Positions 26,014 through 35,127 of a stretch of 64,000 nucleotides of DNA are shown here, in pieces. Position numbers and translations under genes: made by a program. The stretch lies in assembly GCA_016713225.1 (NCBI GenBank), contig JADJPO010000003.1, positions 372,001 through 436,000 of the forward strand, given 5' to 3'. Under the pieces are notes generated by a model. The model had not been told where the DNA came from, did not search any database, and worked only from the letters and a program-made list of their open reading frames with translations. Every line of letters starts with the position of its first letter. Position 1 is the first letter of the stretch. The DNA is from Kineosporiaceae bacterium (GTDB taxonomy: Bacteria; Actinomycetota; Actinomycetes; Actinomycetales; Kineosporiaceae).

Positions 26014-27271
26014 TGCTGTGCGCCAGTCTGCGCGTCGTGTCCCGGGCGGTGGTCGGCAGGGTGGCATACACCGCTGCCGCCTGCTCCCGGGACCGAAGCA
26101 CCACCCGCCCGGCGCGCGGTCGGCGTCCGCTCACCGTCAGGGTCCACGTCGGCGAGCCGACGCCGCCCAGGTCGCACTTGTAGCTCTCGGTCCCGCGCAG
26201 CAGGTCGTAGACCCGGATGCCCTGCTCGTGCAGGACCCGCATCAGCTCGAGGTGCGCGACGATCCCCGGCGAATACCGCATGGCCTCACCGGCGTCGTCC
26301 AGACCGCCGGTGTAGAAGTGGAACTCCTGCGCGTGGCGCAGTCCCAGCAGTGCGGCACGCCGGACGCCGTCCAGCACCAGGAAGGCGACCACCAGCCGAT
26401 CCTGCGCTGCCAGGGTCGGCGCGGCGTCCCGCACCAGGCCGAGCACCTGGGGGTTGGCGAAGATGCCCGGCTGGCCGGCTGCCTCCCAGCGGCGCTGGTG
26501 CAGGCGGATCACGTCGTCCAGGTCCTGCTCGATGGTGTCCGGGCCTCCGGCCAGCTCCAGGTGGGCATCGTGCCGGGACCGCAGCTGGCGAAGGCGGCGG
26601 CCGATCTTGCCCCGGGTGACCGGGGGCAGGAGCTGCCAGGTCTCGTCCCAGGTCTCGGCCAGGACGACGCGCGGGCAGACCTCACCGGGATCACGCCGAC
26701 ACCGCAGTCCGGCCTCGCCCAGCGCCGCCTGCCAGGCCTCGAGCCACGGCCAGGTCTCGGGCAGGTCGCTCAGCACCAGCTCGTCGAACCCGCCGGCCCC
26801 GGCCTGGCCGGCCCACTGGGCGATGGACCGGGCCAACGCGCCGAGGGCTGCTCGCCCACACTGCGGGTCGGCGCTGATCAGCGGCGGCAGATAGTCGGTG
26901 TAGGGCACGCCGAGCGGGATGACCCTTCGGGTCCGGACGCCGGCCAGCCGCGTCGTCCGGACGGCCATCGGGGCGATCCCGGTGATCTCACCACGGTCTT
27001 CGACCACCATGATCGCCAGACGCAGTCCGGGGTCGCCCTCACCGACGTGTCGCCACCACGAGCGCATCCAGGCGTACGCCTGGAACGGGGTGGTGCTCGT
27101 CGGTGAGCTCTCGTGCAGCCGGGTCCAGGCCTCTGCCAAGGCGTCGAAGTCGGCCAGGGTGCCCACCGTGCGCACCAGCGGCCGACAGGGTTTCAGGACC
27201 AGGGTGTCGCGGGGCGCAGGCGACGGCGTGCGCGCGATGAGCGCCGGGCTCGTCCCTGGGCTGTCAAGCAT
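25982..27271 (-). CDS. GNAT-superfamily protein, BioF2/CelD-like acyltransferase domain
   Basis: A 429-residue protein with the double-GNAT BioF2-like domain (Acetyltransf_6): FQAYAWMRSWWRHVG, RVIPLGVPYTDYLPP, IRLHQRRWEAAGQPG and a C-terminal half reading LLGLRHAQEFHFYTGGLDDAGEAMRYSPGIVAHLELMRVLHEQGIRVYDLLRGTESYKCDLG. Members transfer acyl or aminoacyl groups in polysaccharide or peptidoglycan-related pathways; the substrate here is unknown. The ATG at 27271 has an AGGG upstream. The stop overlaps the convergent aldo/keto reductase gene. Confidence 0.82.
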   Translation of the reverse strand: MLDSPGTSPALIARTPSPAPRDTLVLKPCRPLVRTVGTLADFDALAEAWTRLHESSPTSTTPFQAYAWMRSWWRHVGEGDPGLRLAIMVVEDRGEITGIAPMAVRTTRLAGVRTRRVIPLGVPYTDYLPPLISADPQCGRAALGALARSIAQWAGQAGAGGFDELVLSDLPETWPWLEAWQAALGEAGLRCRRDPGEVCPRVVLAETWDETWQLLPPVTRGKIGRRLRQLRSRHDAHLELAGGPDTIEQDLDDVIRLHQRRWEAAGQPGIFANPQVLGLVRDAAPTLAAQDRLVVAFLVLDGVRRAALLGLRHAQEFHFYTGGLDDAGEAMRYSPGIVAHLELMRVLHEQGIRVYDLLRGTESYKCDLGGVGSPTWTLTVSGRRPRAGRVVLRSREQAAAVYATLPTTARDTTRRLAHSIRRRWRPATD

Positions 27272-27375
27272 CGACACACCCTAGTGACATTGGGGTGGTA
27301 CGTCCGGTGTTTCGCCTCGAGCGCTACCCGGTCGGGTGCCCGGGCCCGCGCGGCCGGGTGGGGCATGATGCCGAC

Positions 27376-29112
27376 ATGAGCGCAGACGGGCCGCCGGTGA
27401 CGACCGCTACGAGCCCTCGGGGGCTCGCCGACGACTACTTGGACAGGTTGGTCGAGCTCGATCCGGTGCTGGCCAGCTACCTCGGTGGCGCCGGGCGTCA
27501 CGACGCATTGACCGACCTGTCGCCGACCGGTCTCGAGGCTCGGGCCGATCTGGCCGGCGCGACGCTGGCCGCCCTCGACGGACTGATGGCGGCCGCGCCG
27601 AACGGCGCCGAGGGCTGGCCAGAGAGCGAACGGCGGTGCGCCCGGCTGCTGCGGGAGCGGTTGACCGCGGCGCTGGCGGTGCACGAGACCGGGGAGCCCC
27701 TGCGCGACGTCGGCACCCTGTCCAGCCCGGTGCACGAGGTACGCGCGGTCTTCCTGCAGATGCCCGTGGCCACCGCCGAGGACTGGCAGGTCGTCGGTGC
27801 CCGATTGGGTCGGGTCGGGGATGCCCTGCACGGGTATCGCCAGAGCCTGGCCGAGGGTCTGGACCGGCACCTGGTGGCCGGCCCGGGGCTGGTCGACGCC
27901 TTGGTCGATCAGCTCGGCACCTGGGGCCGGGACGGCGGCTGGTTCACGGCCTTCGCCGGGCGCGGTGCCCGGGAGCACCCCGGCCTCGAGGCCCCCCTGG
28001 TCGCGGCGGCCCGCACGGCTGATCGGGCCGTCGCCGAGCTGCACGACTGGTTGGCGCGCGAGTACGCACCGCGCGCCGCGGCGTCCGGCAGCGACACGGT
28101 GGGGCCGGAGCGCTATGCCGTGCACGCGCGCCAGTGGACCGGTGCCGACCTCGACCTCGCGGAGGCCTACGCCTGGGGCTGGGCCGAGTTCGCCCGGCTC
28201 GATGCGCAGCTGCGCTCCGGGGCCGAGCGGGTGCTGCCCGGCTCCACCCCGCGGCAGGCGATGCAGCACCTGGACGATCACGGCCCGGCGATCGAGGGGG
28301 TCGACGCCGTCCGGGATCACCTGCAGGCGCTCATGGACGGCGCGATCTCTGCGCTGGACGGCGTGCACGTCGACCTGGCCGCTCCGCTGCGCCGGGTCGA
28401 GGCGATGATCGCGCCGGTGGGTTCGGCCGCCGCGCCCTACTACACGGCGCCGTCGATGGATTTCAGTCGCCCGGGACGGACCTGGCTGCCCACCCTGGGG
28501 CGCACCCGATTCCCCACCTGGGATCTGGTGAGCACCTGGTACCACGAGGGGGTACCCGGTCATCACCTGCAGCTGGGCCAATGGGTGTTCGTCGCCCCGC
28601 AGCTGACCCGGTATCAGTCGACCATCGGGTCGGTCGGCGCGAACGTCGAGGGCTGGGCCTTGTACGCCGAGCGGCTGATGGACGAGTTGGGCTTCCTCAC
28701 CGAGCCGGGCGAGCGGCTGGGGTTCCTGGACGCCCAGCAGATGCGCGCCGTCCGGGTGATCATCGACATCGGGATGCACCTTCAGTTGCCGATCCCCGCC
28801 GATCAGGGAGTCGCCACGGCATTCCACCCGGGTGAGCGCTGGACGCCGCAGCTGGCGCGCGAGTTCTTCGCCGCGAACAGCGGCAGGCCGGGCGACTTCG
28901 TCGACAGCGAGATCATCCGTTATCTCGGCATGCCGGGGCAGGCCATCGGCTACAAGCTCGGAGAGCGGGCCTGGCTGGCCGGCCGGGACGCCGCCCGCGC
29001 CGCGCGCGCGGCTCGCGGCGAGACGTTCGACGCCAAGGCATGGCACATGGCGGCGCTGTCGCAGGGTTCGCTCGGCTTGGACGACCTGACCGACGAACTC
29101 GCGGCGCTGTAG
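27376..29112 (+). CDS. DUF885 family putative metallopeptidase
   Basis: A 578-residue DUF885 protein. The probable zinc site is WYHEGVPGHHLQLGQ, an HExxxGHH-type motif, with a downstream Glu in NVEGWALYAERLMDELG; both are hallmarks of the family. C-terminal EIIRYLGMPGQAIGYKLGERAW is also conserved. No signal peptide, so cytoplasmic. The ATG at 27376 is the first Met consistent with family length. The alcohol dehydrogenase gene follows after 14 bases, probably co-transcribed. Confidence 0.88.
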   Translation: MSADGPPVTTATSPRGLADDYLDRLVELDPVLASYLGGAGRHDALTDLSPTGLEARADLAGATLAALDGLMAAAPNGAEGWPESERRCARLLRERLTAALAVHETGEPLRDVGTLSSPVHEVRAVFLQMPVATAEDWQVVGARLGRVGDALHGYRQSLAEGLDRHLVAGPGLVDALVDQLGTWGRDGGWFTAFAGRGAREHPGLEAPLVAAARTADRAVAELHDWLAREYAPRAAASGSDTVGPERYAVHARQWTGADLDLAEAYAWGWAEFARLDAQLRSGAERVLPGSTPRQAMQHLDDHGPAIEGVDAVRDHLQALMDGAISALDGVHVDLAAPLRRVEAMIAPVGSAAAPYYTAPSMDFSRPGRTWLPTLGRTRFPTWDLVSTWYHEGVPGHHLQLGQWVFVAPQLTRYQSTIGSVGANVEGWALYAERLMDELGFLTEPGERLGFLDAQQMRAVRVIIDIGMHLQLPIPADQGVATAFHPGERWTPQLAREFFAANSGRPGDFVDSEIIRYLGMPGQAIGYKLGERAWLAGRDAARAARAARGETFDAKAWHMAALSQGSLGLDDLTDELAAL

Positions 29113-29126
29113 CGGGAGCCGACACG

Positions 29127-30266
29127 ATGCGCGCCGTGATCTTCGAGTCCTTCGGTGGCCCGCTCGAGGTGCGCGAGGTGGCCGACCCGGACTGCCCGGA
29201 TCACGCGGTGGTCGTGGCCGTCGAGGCGACCGGTGTCTGTCGCAGCGACTGGCACGGGTGGCTCGGCCATGATCCCGACATCCGGTTGCCGCACGTACCC
29301 GGGCACGAGTTCGCCGGCCGCATCGCCGCGGTCGGTCGCGCCGTCCGGGGCTGGCGGGTGGGGGAGCGGGTGACCTCGCCGTTCGTCAACGGGTGTGGCC
29401 GGTGCGTGCATTGTCTGGCCGGGGACCACCAGGTCTGTCCGCAGCAGACTCAGCCCGGTTTCACCCGGTGGGGTTCGTTCGCCGATCTGGTGCTGGTCGA
29501 CGCGGCCGAGGTCAACCTGGTGCGTCTGGCCGACCAGGTCGACGCCGCCTCGGCGGCGGCACTCGGCTGCCGGTTCGCCACGGCCTTTCGTGCCGTGATC
29601 GAGGTGGGCCGGCTGGGCGCCGGGCAGTGGCTGGCGGTGTACGGCTGCGGTGGTGCCGGGCTGTCGGCGGTCATGATCGGTGCCGCGACGGGGGCGCACG
29701 TGGTGGCGGTCGACGTCCGGCGCGAGGCGCTCGACCTCGCGGCCCGGTTGGGTGCCGCGCACACCCTGCAGATCCTGCCGGACGACGATCCGCTCGAGAC
29801 CGGACGACGGGTACGTGAGCTGACCGGGGGCGGCGCCGAGGTCTCGGTGGACGCCGTCGGCAGTACCGGTGGCAGAACCGGCGGCGGTACCGGTGGTTCG
29901 GCCGGCTCGGGCGGCCTGGTGGCCCCGTCCCTGGTGGCGTCCGTGGCGAGCCTGCGGCCGCGGGGTCGTCACGTGCAGATCGGGCTGACGCCCCCGGTGC
30001 TGGGCTGGCCGCCGGTGCCGATGCACCTGGTGATCGCGGGGGAGCTGGAGCTGTTGGGCAGCCACGGCATGTCGCCGCGGTCCTATCCCCGGCTGTTGTC
30101 GCTGGTGGCCTCGGGCGCGTTGCGTCCGGCCGACCTGGTCACCCGCAGGGTCTCGCTGGAGCGGGCGGGTGCAGCACTGGCCGCGATGGGTTCGGTCGCG
30201 AGAACGACCGGGGACGCGGCGGCGGCATCCGGGCTGACGGTGGTGGAGCCGGCCGGGGCGCCATGA
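29127..30266 (+). CDS. Zinc-dependent alcohol dehydrogenase family protein
   Basis: A 379-residue medium-chain dehydrogenase. Catalytic zinc ligands: Cys in TGVCRSDWHGW and His in PHVPGHEFAGRI. Structural zinc Cys cluster: GCGRCVHCLAGDHQVC. NAD(P) Rossmann motif: GCGGAGLSAVMIG, with Asp in VVAVDVRREALDLA. An unusual Gly/Thr/Ser-rich insertion (GGRTGGGTGGSAGSGG, bases about 29868-29916) interrupts the Rossmann domain after VSVDAVGS. The 3' end overlaps the convergent spermidine-synthase-like gene by 184 bases. The substrate is unknown. Confidence 0.9.
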   Translation: MRAVIFESFGGPLEVREVADPDCPDHAVVVAVEATGVCRSDWHGWLGHDPDIRLPHVPGHEFAGRIAAVGRAVRGWRVGERVTSPFVNGCGRCVHCLAGDHQVCPQQTQPGFTRWGSFADLVLVDAAEVNLVRLADQVDAASAAALGCRFATAFRAVIEVGRLGAGQWLAVYGCGGAGLSAVMIGAATGAHVVAVDVRREALDLAARLGAAHTLQILPDDDPLETGRRVRELTGGGAEVSVDAVGSTGGRTGGGTGGSAGSGGLVAPSLVASVASLRPRGRHVQIGLTPPVLGWPPVPMHLVIAGELELLGSHGMSPRSYPRLLSLVASGALRPADLVTRRVSLERAGAALAAMGSVARTTGDAAAASGLTVVEPAGAP

Positions 30267-31126
30267 GCCGGGTCGAACCATCCGGGCTCCAGATCGGCGT
30301 CGTCGAACGGGTGACGGCCCGACCCGAAGGCCCGAGCCGCCTCGCCGTCCACCAGCCGGGCACGCACCGGGTCGGAGGCCAGTCGACGAGCCCATCCCAC
30401 GACCGGCAGCGGGGAGTGCGAGGCGGCGATCACGACGTTGCCGTAACGCCGTCCGCGGAGCTGGCCCGGCTCGGCGACCAGGGCGACGTGCGCGAAGCTC
30501 TGCTGCGCCGTGGCCACTTCCCGGCGTGCGGTGGCCAACAACTCACCGTCCGCGAGATTGGCCACGTAGAGCCCGCCCGGTCGCAGGATGCGGGCCACCT
30601 CCGCCACGAACTGGCGGGTCAGCAGGTGAGGCGGCACGTTCGAGCCGATGAAGGCATCACGCACCACCACGTCGCAGCCGGCGTCCGCCTCGGCCGTGAC
30701 CGCGGCTCGGGCCTCGCCGATGCGCAGCCGCAGGCGGGCCCGCGAGCGCAACCCGAAGGCCTGCTGGGACAGCTCGAGCACGCCGGGGTCGAGCTCGACG
30801 ACGACCTGACGTGCCCGGTCGTGGGCTGCGGCCAGGTAGCGGGGCAGGGTGCAGCCACCACCGCCCAGGTGCAGGATGCGCCAGGTATCGGTCTCCTCTG
30901 CGGGCCGGGCCACGACGGGCAGGGATTCGATGCCGGCGACCAGCCAGCGGATGTACTCGAAGTCGAGCCGGGTCGGATCGTCCAGGTCGACGTGGCTGGA
31001 CTCCATCCCGTTCACGAAGAGGGTCCAGCCTCGGCGACCGTCGGTATCGGGAACGAGGGAGGCCACTCCCGTGGCCACGGATCGGGTTCCGGCCACCGGA
31101 CGCGGCAGCACACGGCGGGTGGGCAC
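30083..31126 (-). CDS. Spermidine synthase-like methyltransferase-fold protein
   Basis: A 347-residue protein of the polyamine synthase/SAM-methyltransferase fold. Landmarks: GWTLFVNGMESSHVDLDDPTRLDFEYIRWLVAGIE, the nucleotide loop ILHLGGGGCTLPRYLA, acidic VVVELDPGVLELSQQ, and CDVVVRDAFIGSNVPPHLLTRQFV. Actinobacterial members are stand-alone, and true aminopropyltransferase activity is unproven. GTG at 31126 is the likeliest start but lacks a strong ribosome-binding site. The last ~60 residues (Ser/Ala/Thr-rich) lie antisense to the dehydrogenase 3' end. Confidence 0.8.
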   Translation of the reverse strand: MPTRRVLPRPVAGTRSVATGVASLVPDTDGRRGWTLFVNGMESSHVDLDDPTRLDFEYIRWLVAGIESLPVVARPAEETDTWRILHLGGGGCTLPRYLAAAHDRARQVVVELDPGVLELSQQAFGLRSRARLRLRIGEARAAVTAEADAGCDVVVRDAFIGSNVPPHLLTRQFVAEVARILRPGGLYVANLADGELLATARREVATAQQSFAHVALVAEPGQLRGRRYGNVVIAASHSPLPVVGWARRLASDPVRARLVDGEAARAFGSGRHPFDDADLEPGWFDPAHGAPAGSTTVSPDAAAASPVVLATEPIAASAAPARSSETLRVTRSAGRNAPEATSDNSRG

Positions 31127-31376
31127 GTGTCCATCTTGGCAGGTGATCCGCCCAGAGGTCCCGGTGGAGGCCTCCCCGTGGCAGGCCTCCACCGGACCGT
31201 GTGGGACGGGCCTCCCCCCCAGCACGCCCGCGGACAGGAACCCGGTACCCCCGGCGCTGATACCCACGGCGAATGTGACGTGATGCACACTGGGCAGGAC
31301 CGGGAACGCACGCTGCGCCGGAACACCGGCAGGGTCCGGGCTCGTTGAGTCGCTGACGATGAGCAGGAGGTCCTCC

Positions 31377-31763
31377 ATGGCTGTCACGATTCGCCGGCGA
31401 GCGGCGTGGGCCGCGCTGTTCCGGGCGTTGCGCAGCGCGAGCGGCCCGGGCATGGGCGTCGGACCGCGGTTGCGGGCCGTGCCGCGCATGCTGTCGCTGG
31501 GGCTGAACGGCAGGTATCCGCACCTGGATCGTTCGCGGCTGCTGGCCGCCGGGCTCGGGCTGGTCTACCTGATCTCGCCGATCGATCTGATGCCCGAGGC
31601 CTTCCTGTGGGTCTTCGGTCTCGGGGACGACGCGCTGGTCGCCGCCTGGTTGGCCGGGGTCGTGCTGAGTGAGACCGAGACCTTCCTCGCGTGGGAGAAG
31701 GCCACCACGGGGCCGGGCGCCGAACCCGGGGTGCGCGTGGTCGTGGGCGAGGTCGTGGAGTAG
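31377..31763 (+). CDS. DUF1232 small membrane protein
   Basis: A 128-residue protein. The DUF1232 signature is LAAGLGLVYLISPIDLMPEAFLWVFGLGDDALVAAWLAGVVL, one or two membrane-associated helices with the invariant SPIDLxPE. The ATG has a perfect AGGAGG six bases upstream. No function is known. The stop codon lies inside a 12-bp tandem repeat. Confidence 0.85.
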   Translation: MAVTIRRRAAWAALFRALRSASGPGMGVGPRLRAVPRMLSLGLNGRYPHLDRSRLLAAGLGLVYLISPIDLMPEAFLWVFGLGDDALVAAWLAGVVLSETETFLAWEKATTGPGAEPGVRVVVGEVVE

Positions 31764-31798
31764 GTCGTGGAGTAGGTCGTGGACCAGGTCGTGGAGGA
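31739..31798. repeat. 12-bp tandem repeat across the DUF1232 stop codon
   Basis: Five consecutive 12-base units, 31739-31798: GGTCGTGGGCGA, GGTCGTGGAGTA twice, GGTCGTGGACCA and GGTCGTGGAGGA. The unit length is a multiple of three and the second unit holds the stop codon of the DUF1232 gene, so point changes or unit loss would alter the C-terminus. Confidence 0.85.
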
Positions 31799-31935
31799 CT
31801 CGGTCGCGACCGGGAGGTGAACCGGTCTCGCAACGACGACGTCGTTGCGTGCACAGCCGAGGGACTTCGTCCCACTGTCCACAGCCCGGCAGGGACGTCG
31901 AGCGCCACCGGCAACGCCGGGCGCAGGGTGGCCGT

Positions 31936-33039
31936 ATGGACACCATCGTCGCCGCCGACCCGGCCGACCTGATCGCTTACGCCTACTACCGCATCGGATT
32001 CCGTCCGCGCGAGAGTCTGGTGGTGATCGGCATGCTCCCCGCCCGATCCTCCGGTGAGGCGGGCCGCAACGGCGGGCCGGGCGGCTCCGGCAGATCCGGC
32101 AGGTCCGGGCGAATGCAGGTGGGTATGGTCGCGCGGCTCGACCTGCCTCCGGTACGGGAACGCCGGCAGGCCTTCGAGCACCTCGCGCGGCTGATGGCCG
32201 ACCAGGATCACCCCGCTGCGGTCGCCCTGTTGATCACGCAGCGTCCGACCGACTCGCTGGTCAAGGCGTGGCGCAAGGCCGCACGCGCCGGCCGGCTGGG
32301 GGTGATGGACGTGATCACGGTCGATGACCAGAGCTATCGGTCCATCCTCTGTCGGGACGAGGGGTGCTGCCCACCCGAGGGCTTCCCGCTGGCGTCGGTG
32401 TTCGCCGGCCCGATGGCCGCTGACCTGGTGTCTCGCGGTCAAGCCCTGGTCGAGGAGGCCGACGACCTGGTGGCCGACGTCGCTCCCGTCGATCCGCTGC
32501 CGCCGGAGTTGTTCGTCGACGTCCCGAGCACCGCTGCGGTCCGCTTCGACCTGATGCGGCGCTGGGGCGACCTGGTGGCGGCACAGGGCGACCTGGTTCC
32601 GGCCGAGATCGACAGCGAAGACCTGGTCGATCTCGTCCAGGGGCTGGACGACGTGCGCTTCCGGGACGCCGTCCTGGTCGCCATGTCGGCGCCGACCGGG
32701 GCCGACGGTCTCAGCTCGGCGCGCCTGATGGCGGCGGGGGAGGCCGAGCGGGCCATGGCCGAGGCAGAGCGCCACCTTCCCGATGACGAGCTGCTCCGCC
32801 GCAGCCGGCGTGTGTTGGCTGCGGTGGCTCGGCGGGCGCCGGTCGGGCGACGTGCCGAGGCGCTGGGTGTCCTGGCCTGGGCGGCGTGGTGGCAGGGCGA
32901 ACCGGTTCAGGCACGGCTGCTGGCCGAGCGCGCGCTGCAGGACCAGCCGCAGCACCGGATGTCCCACCTGGTGCTCGGTTTGGTGAGTGCCTGCATCGCA
33001 CCGCCGTGGGTGGCCCGTCAGCGAGCGCTCATATCGTGA
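31936..33039 (+). CDS. DUF4192 domain-containing protein
   Basis: A 367-residue actinobacterial protein beginning MDTIVAADPADLIAYAYYRIGFRPRESLVVIGM, the DUF4192 signature. Later landmarks: AVALLITQRPTDSLVKAWRKAARAG, VLAAVARRAPVGRRAEALGVLAWAAWWQGEPVQARLLAERAL (a TPR-like segment) and a conserved end MSHLVLGLVSACIAPPWV. A Gly/Ser/Arg-rich insertion sits near residue 45. Function unknown. ATG at 31936 with AGGG upstream. Confidence 0.85.
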   Translation: MDTIVAADPADLIAYAYYRIGFRPRESLVVIGMLPARSSGEAGRNGGPGGSGRSGRSGRMQVGMVARLDLPPVRERRQAFEHLARLMADQDHPAAVALLITQRPTDSLVKAWRKAARAGRLGVMDVITVDDQSYRSILCRDEGCCPPEGFPLASVFAGPMAADLVSRGQALVEEADDLVADVAPVDPLPPELFVDVPSTAAVRFDLMRRWGDLVAAQGDLVPAEIDSEDLVDLVQGLDDVRFRDAVLVAMSAPTGADGLSSARLMAAGEAERAMAEAERHLPDDELLRRSRRVLAAVARRAPVGRRAEALGVLAWAAWWQGEPVQARLLAERALQDQPQHRMSHLVLGLVSACIAPPWVARQRALIS

Positions 33040-33085
33040 GACGGGGTTTCCCGTATCCCGACATCCGCGCTTACTGTTGCCGCCG

Positions 33086-33200
33086 GGTCAAGAGTGCCAG
33101 CGTCAAGCCCCGGCTCGCTGGCCGGCAACCCTCCTCCGCGGTGGGGTGCCCCGGGTGATGACATGGCCGGCCGCCGAGGTGGCGGAGGCAAGCGCGGGTC
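33086..33200 (+). ncRNA. SAM-IV riboswitch
   Basis: The leader of metY reads GGTCAAGAGTGCCAGCGTCA, then AGCCCCGGCTCGCTGGCCGG, CAACCCTCC, GCGGTGGGGTGCCCCGGGTG and ATGAC, then after a variable hairpin GCAAGCGCGGGTC. This order and sequence match the actinobacterial SAM-IV riboswitch almost base for base in its core, including the pseudoknot partners. Binding of S-adenosylmethionine should lower expression of the downstream sulfhydrylase gene. The ribosome-binding site GAGGAG is 25 bases further on. Confidence 0.92.
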
Positions 33201-33235
33201 CCGGTGACGGGCCCCACGGCTCGAGGAGTAGTCGC

Positions 33236-34552
33236 ATGAGTAACGGTTGGTCCTTCGAAACGCGTCAGATCCACGCCGGTCAGGAGCCCGACCCGACCAC
33301 AGGGGCGCGGGCACTGCCGATCTACCAGACCACGTCCTACGTCTTCCGGGACACCGATCACGCAGCGAACCTGTTCGGACTCAAGGAGTTCGGCAACATC
33401 TACACGCGATTGATGAACCCCACCACCGACGTGGTCGAGAAGAGGTTGGCCAGCCTCGAGGGTGGTGTGGGTGCGCTCTTCGTGGCCAGCGGTCAAGCCG
33501 CCGAGACCCTCGCCCTGCTCAACCTGGCCGAGGCAGGCGACCACATCGTGGCCAGCCCGAGCCTGTACGGCGGCACCTACAACCTGTTCCACTACACCTT
33601 CCCGAAGATCGGTATCGAGGTCACCTTCGTCGACGACCCGGACGACCTGGACTCCTGGCGCGCGGCGGTGCGTCCGAACACCAAGGCGTTCTTCGGCGAG
33701 ACCATCGCCAACCCCAAGCAGGACATCCTCGACATCGAGGGCGTGGCCGCAGTGGCCCACGAGGTCGGGGTGCCGCTGGTGGTGGACAACACCGTGGCCA
33801 CGCCGTACCTGATCCGGCCGCTCGAGTGGGGCGCCGACATCGTCGTGCACTCGACCACCAAGTATCTCGGCGGACACGGCACGGCCCTGGGCGGGGCCAT
33901 CATCGACGGCGGCAGCTTCGACTTCGCCGCATCACCCGATCGGTTCCCCAACTACAACCAGCCCGACCCCAGCTACCACGGGCTGGTGTATGCCCGCGAC
34001 CTCGGCGTGGGCAGCGGGCTCGGGGCGAACCTCGCGTTCATCCTGAAGGCTCGGGTGCAGTTGCTGCGCGACCTCGGCCCAGCGGCCTCGCCGTTCAACG
34101 CCTTCCTGTTGGCCCAGGGGCTCGAGACGCTCAGCCTGCGCATCGAGCGGCACGTGCAGAATGCCGCGGCGGTGGCCGAGTGGCTCGAGCAGCGTGACGA
34201 AGTGGAGTCCGTGGCCTACGCCGGTCTGACCTCGAGCCCCTGGTACGAGCGGGGCAAGAAGTACGCCCCGAAGGGCACCGGCGCCGTCCTGGCCTTCGAG
34301 ATCAAGGGTGGTGTCGAGGCGGGCAAGCGGTTCGTGAACGCCCTCGAATTGCACAGCCACGTCGCGAACATCGGCGACGTGCGCAGCCTGGTGATCCACC
34401 CGGCGTCCACCACGCACAGCCAGCTGAGCGCCGAGGAGCAGATCGCCAGCGGGGTGACCCCCGGTCTGGTGCGGTTGTCCGTGGGCATCGAGAACATCGC
34501 CGACATCCTGGCCGACCTCGAGACCGGCTTCCGCGCGGCCAAGGCCGGCTGA
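33236..34552 (+). CDS. metY: O-acetylhomoserine sulfhydrylase
   Basis: A 438-residue PLP enzyme of the Cys/Met metabolism family that makes homocysteine from O-acetylhomoserine and sulfide. Landmarks: FETRQIHAGQEPDPTTGARALPIYQTTSYVF, YTRLMNPTTDVVEKRLASLEGG, PLVVDNTVATPYLIRP, the PLP Lys in HSTTKYLGGHGT, and C-terminal IHPASTTHSQL. The length exceeds MetB/MetC, as expected for MetY. ATG at 33236 with GAGGAG seven bases upstream. Control by the SAM-IV riboswitch at 33086 is strongly implied. Confidence 0.95.
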   Translation: MSNGWSFETRQIHAGQEPDPTTGARALPIYQTTSYVFRDTDHAANLFGLKEFGNIYTRLMNPTTDVVEKRLASLEGGVGALFVASGQAAETLALLNLAEAGDHIVASPSLYGGTYNLFHYTFPKIGIEVTFVDDPDDLDSWRAAVRPNTKAFFGETIANPKQDILDIEGVAAVAHEVGVPLVVDNTVATPYLIRPLEWGADIVVHSTTKYLGGHGTALGGAIIDGGSFDFAASPDRFPNYNQPDPSYHGLVYARDLGVGSGLGANLAFILKARVQLLRDLGPAASPFNAFLLAQGLETLSLRIERHVQNAAAVAEWLEQRDEVESVAYAGLTSSPWYERGKKYAPKGTGAVLAFEIKGGVEAGKRFVNALELHSHVANIGDVRSLVIHPASTTHSQLSAEEQIASGVTPGLVRLSVGIENIADILADLETGFRAAKAG

Positions 34553-34611
34553 CTCGTCACGATCGGCTGAGTCGGCCGAGCCGAGCTCGGTGAGGCCGGT
34601 GGTCGGGGCTG

Positions 34612-35106
34612 TCAGGTCAGGTGGGCGAGAGCCCGCGACAGCTCCGGCCACGCGGCGTCCAGGGCGGGGTGCAGCGGCAGCGCCGGCACCTCGTCCAGGC
34701 TGACCCACCGCAGCTCTTCGCTCTCCGTGGTGCGCACCGTGACGTGCCCTGGACGGGTGGTGCGGGCCACCACGTAGGTGTAGCTCCAGTCGCCGTGGTC
34801 GACACCGTCGAGCTGGGCCAGCACGGTGAGGTGCTCTGCCTCGGCGCCGACCTCCTCGGCCGCCTCGCGCAGGGCAGCCGTGACCACGTCCTCGTGACTG
34901 TCGCGGGCGCCGCCGGGTAGTGCCCACAAGCCGCCTTGGTGGACCCAACCGGCCCTCAGCTGCATCAGCGCCCGCCGAGATGACGGGGTGCCGTGGAGGA
35001 CAGGGTCCGGGTCGCTGAGCAGCAAAAGTCCCGCCGCGCCGAAACGGCCCCAGTGCTCTGCACCGCATCGACAGGCGACCCAGCCGTTGCCGTCGTGCGC
35101 TGCCAT
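34612..35106 (-). CDS. NUDIX hydrolase
   Basis: A 164-residue pyrophosphohydrolase. The Nudix box is GGARDSHEDVVTAALREAAEEVGAE (GX5EX7REUXEEXGU). N-terminal CRCGAEHWGRFGAAGLLLL carries two Cys that resemble half of a zinc ribbon. The substrate is not predictable. ATG at 35106; the start is 22 bases from the divergent universal stress protein gene. Confidence 0.9.
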   Translation of the reverse strand: MAAHDGNGWVACRCGAEHWGRFGAAGLLLLSDPDPVLHGTPSSRRALMQLRAGWVHQGGLWALPGGARDSHEDVVTAALREAAEEVGAEAEHLTVLAQLDGVDHGDWSYTYVVARTTRPGHVTVRTTESEELRWVSLDEVPALPLHPALDAAWPELSRALAHLT

Positions 35107-35127
35107 GCCCTCACGGTAGGTTGAAGC

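Noticed and set aside
35100..35127. DosR box expected before the universal stress protein gene
   Set aside because: No GGGAC/GTCCC pair in the short upstream gap.
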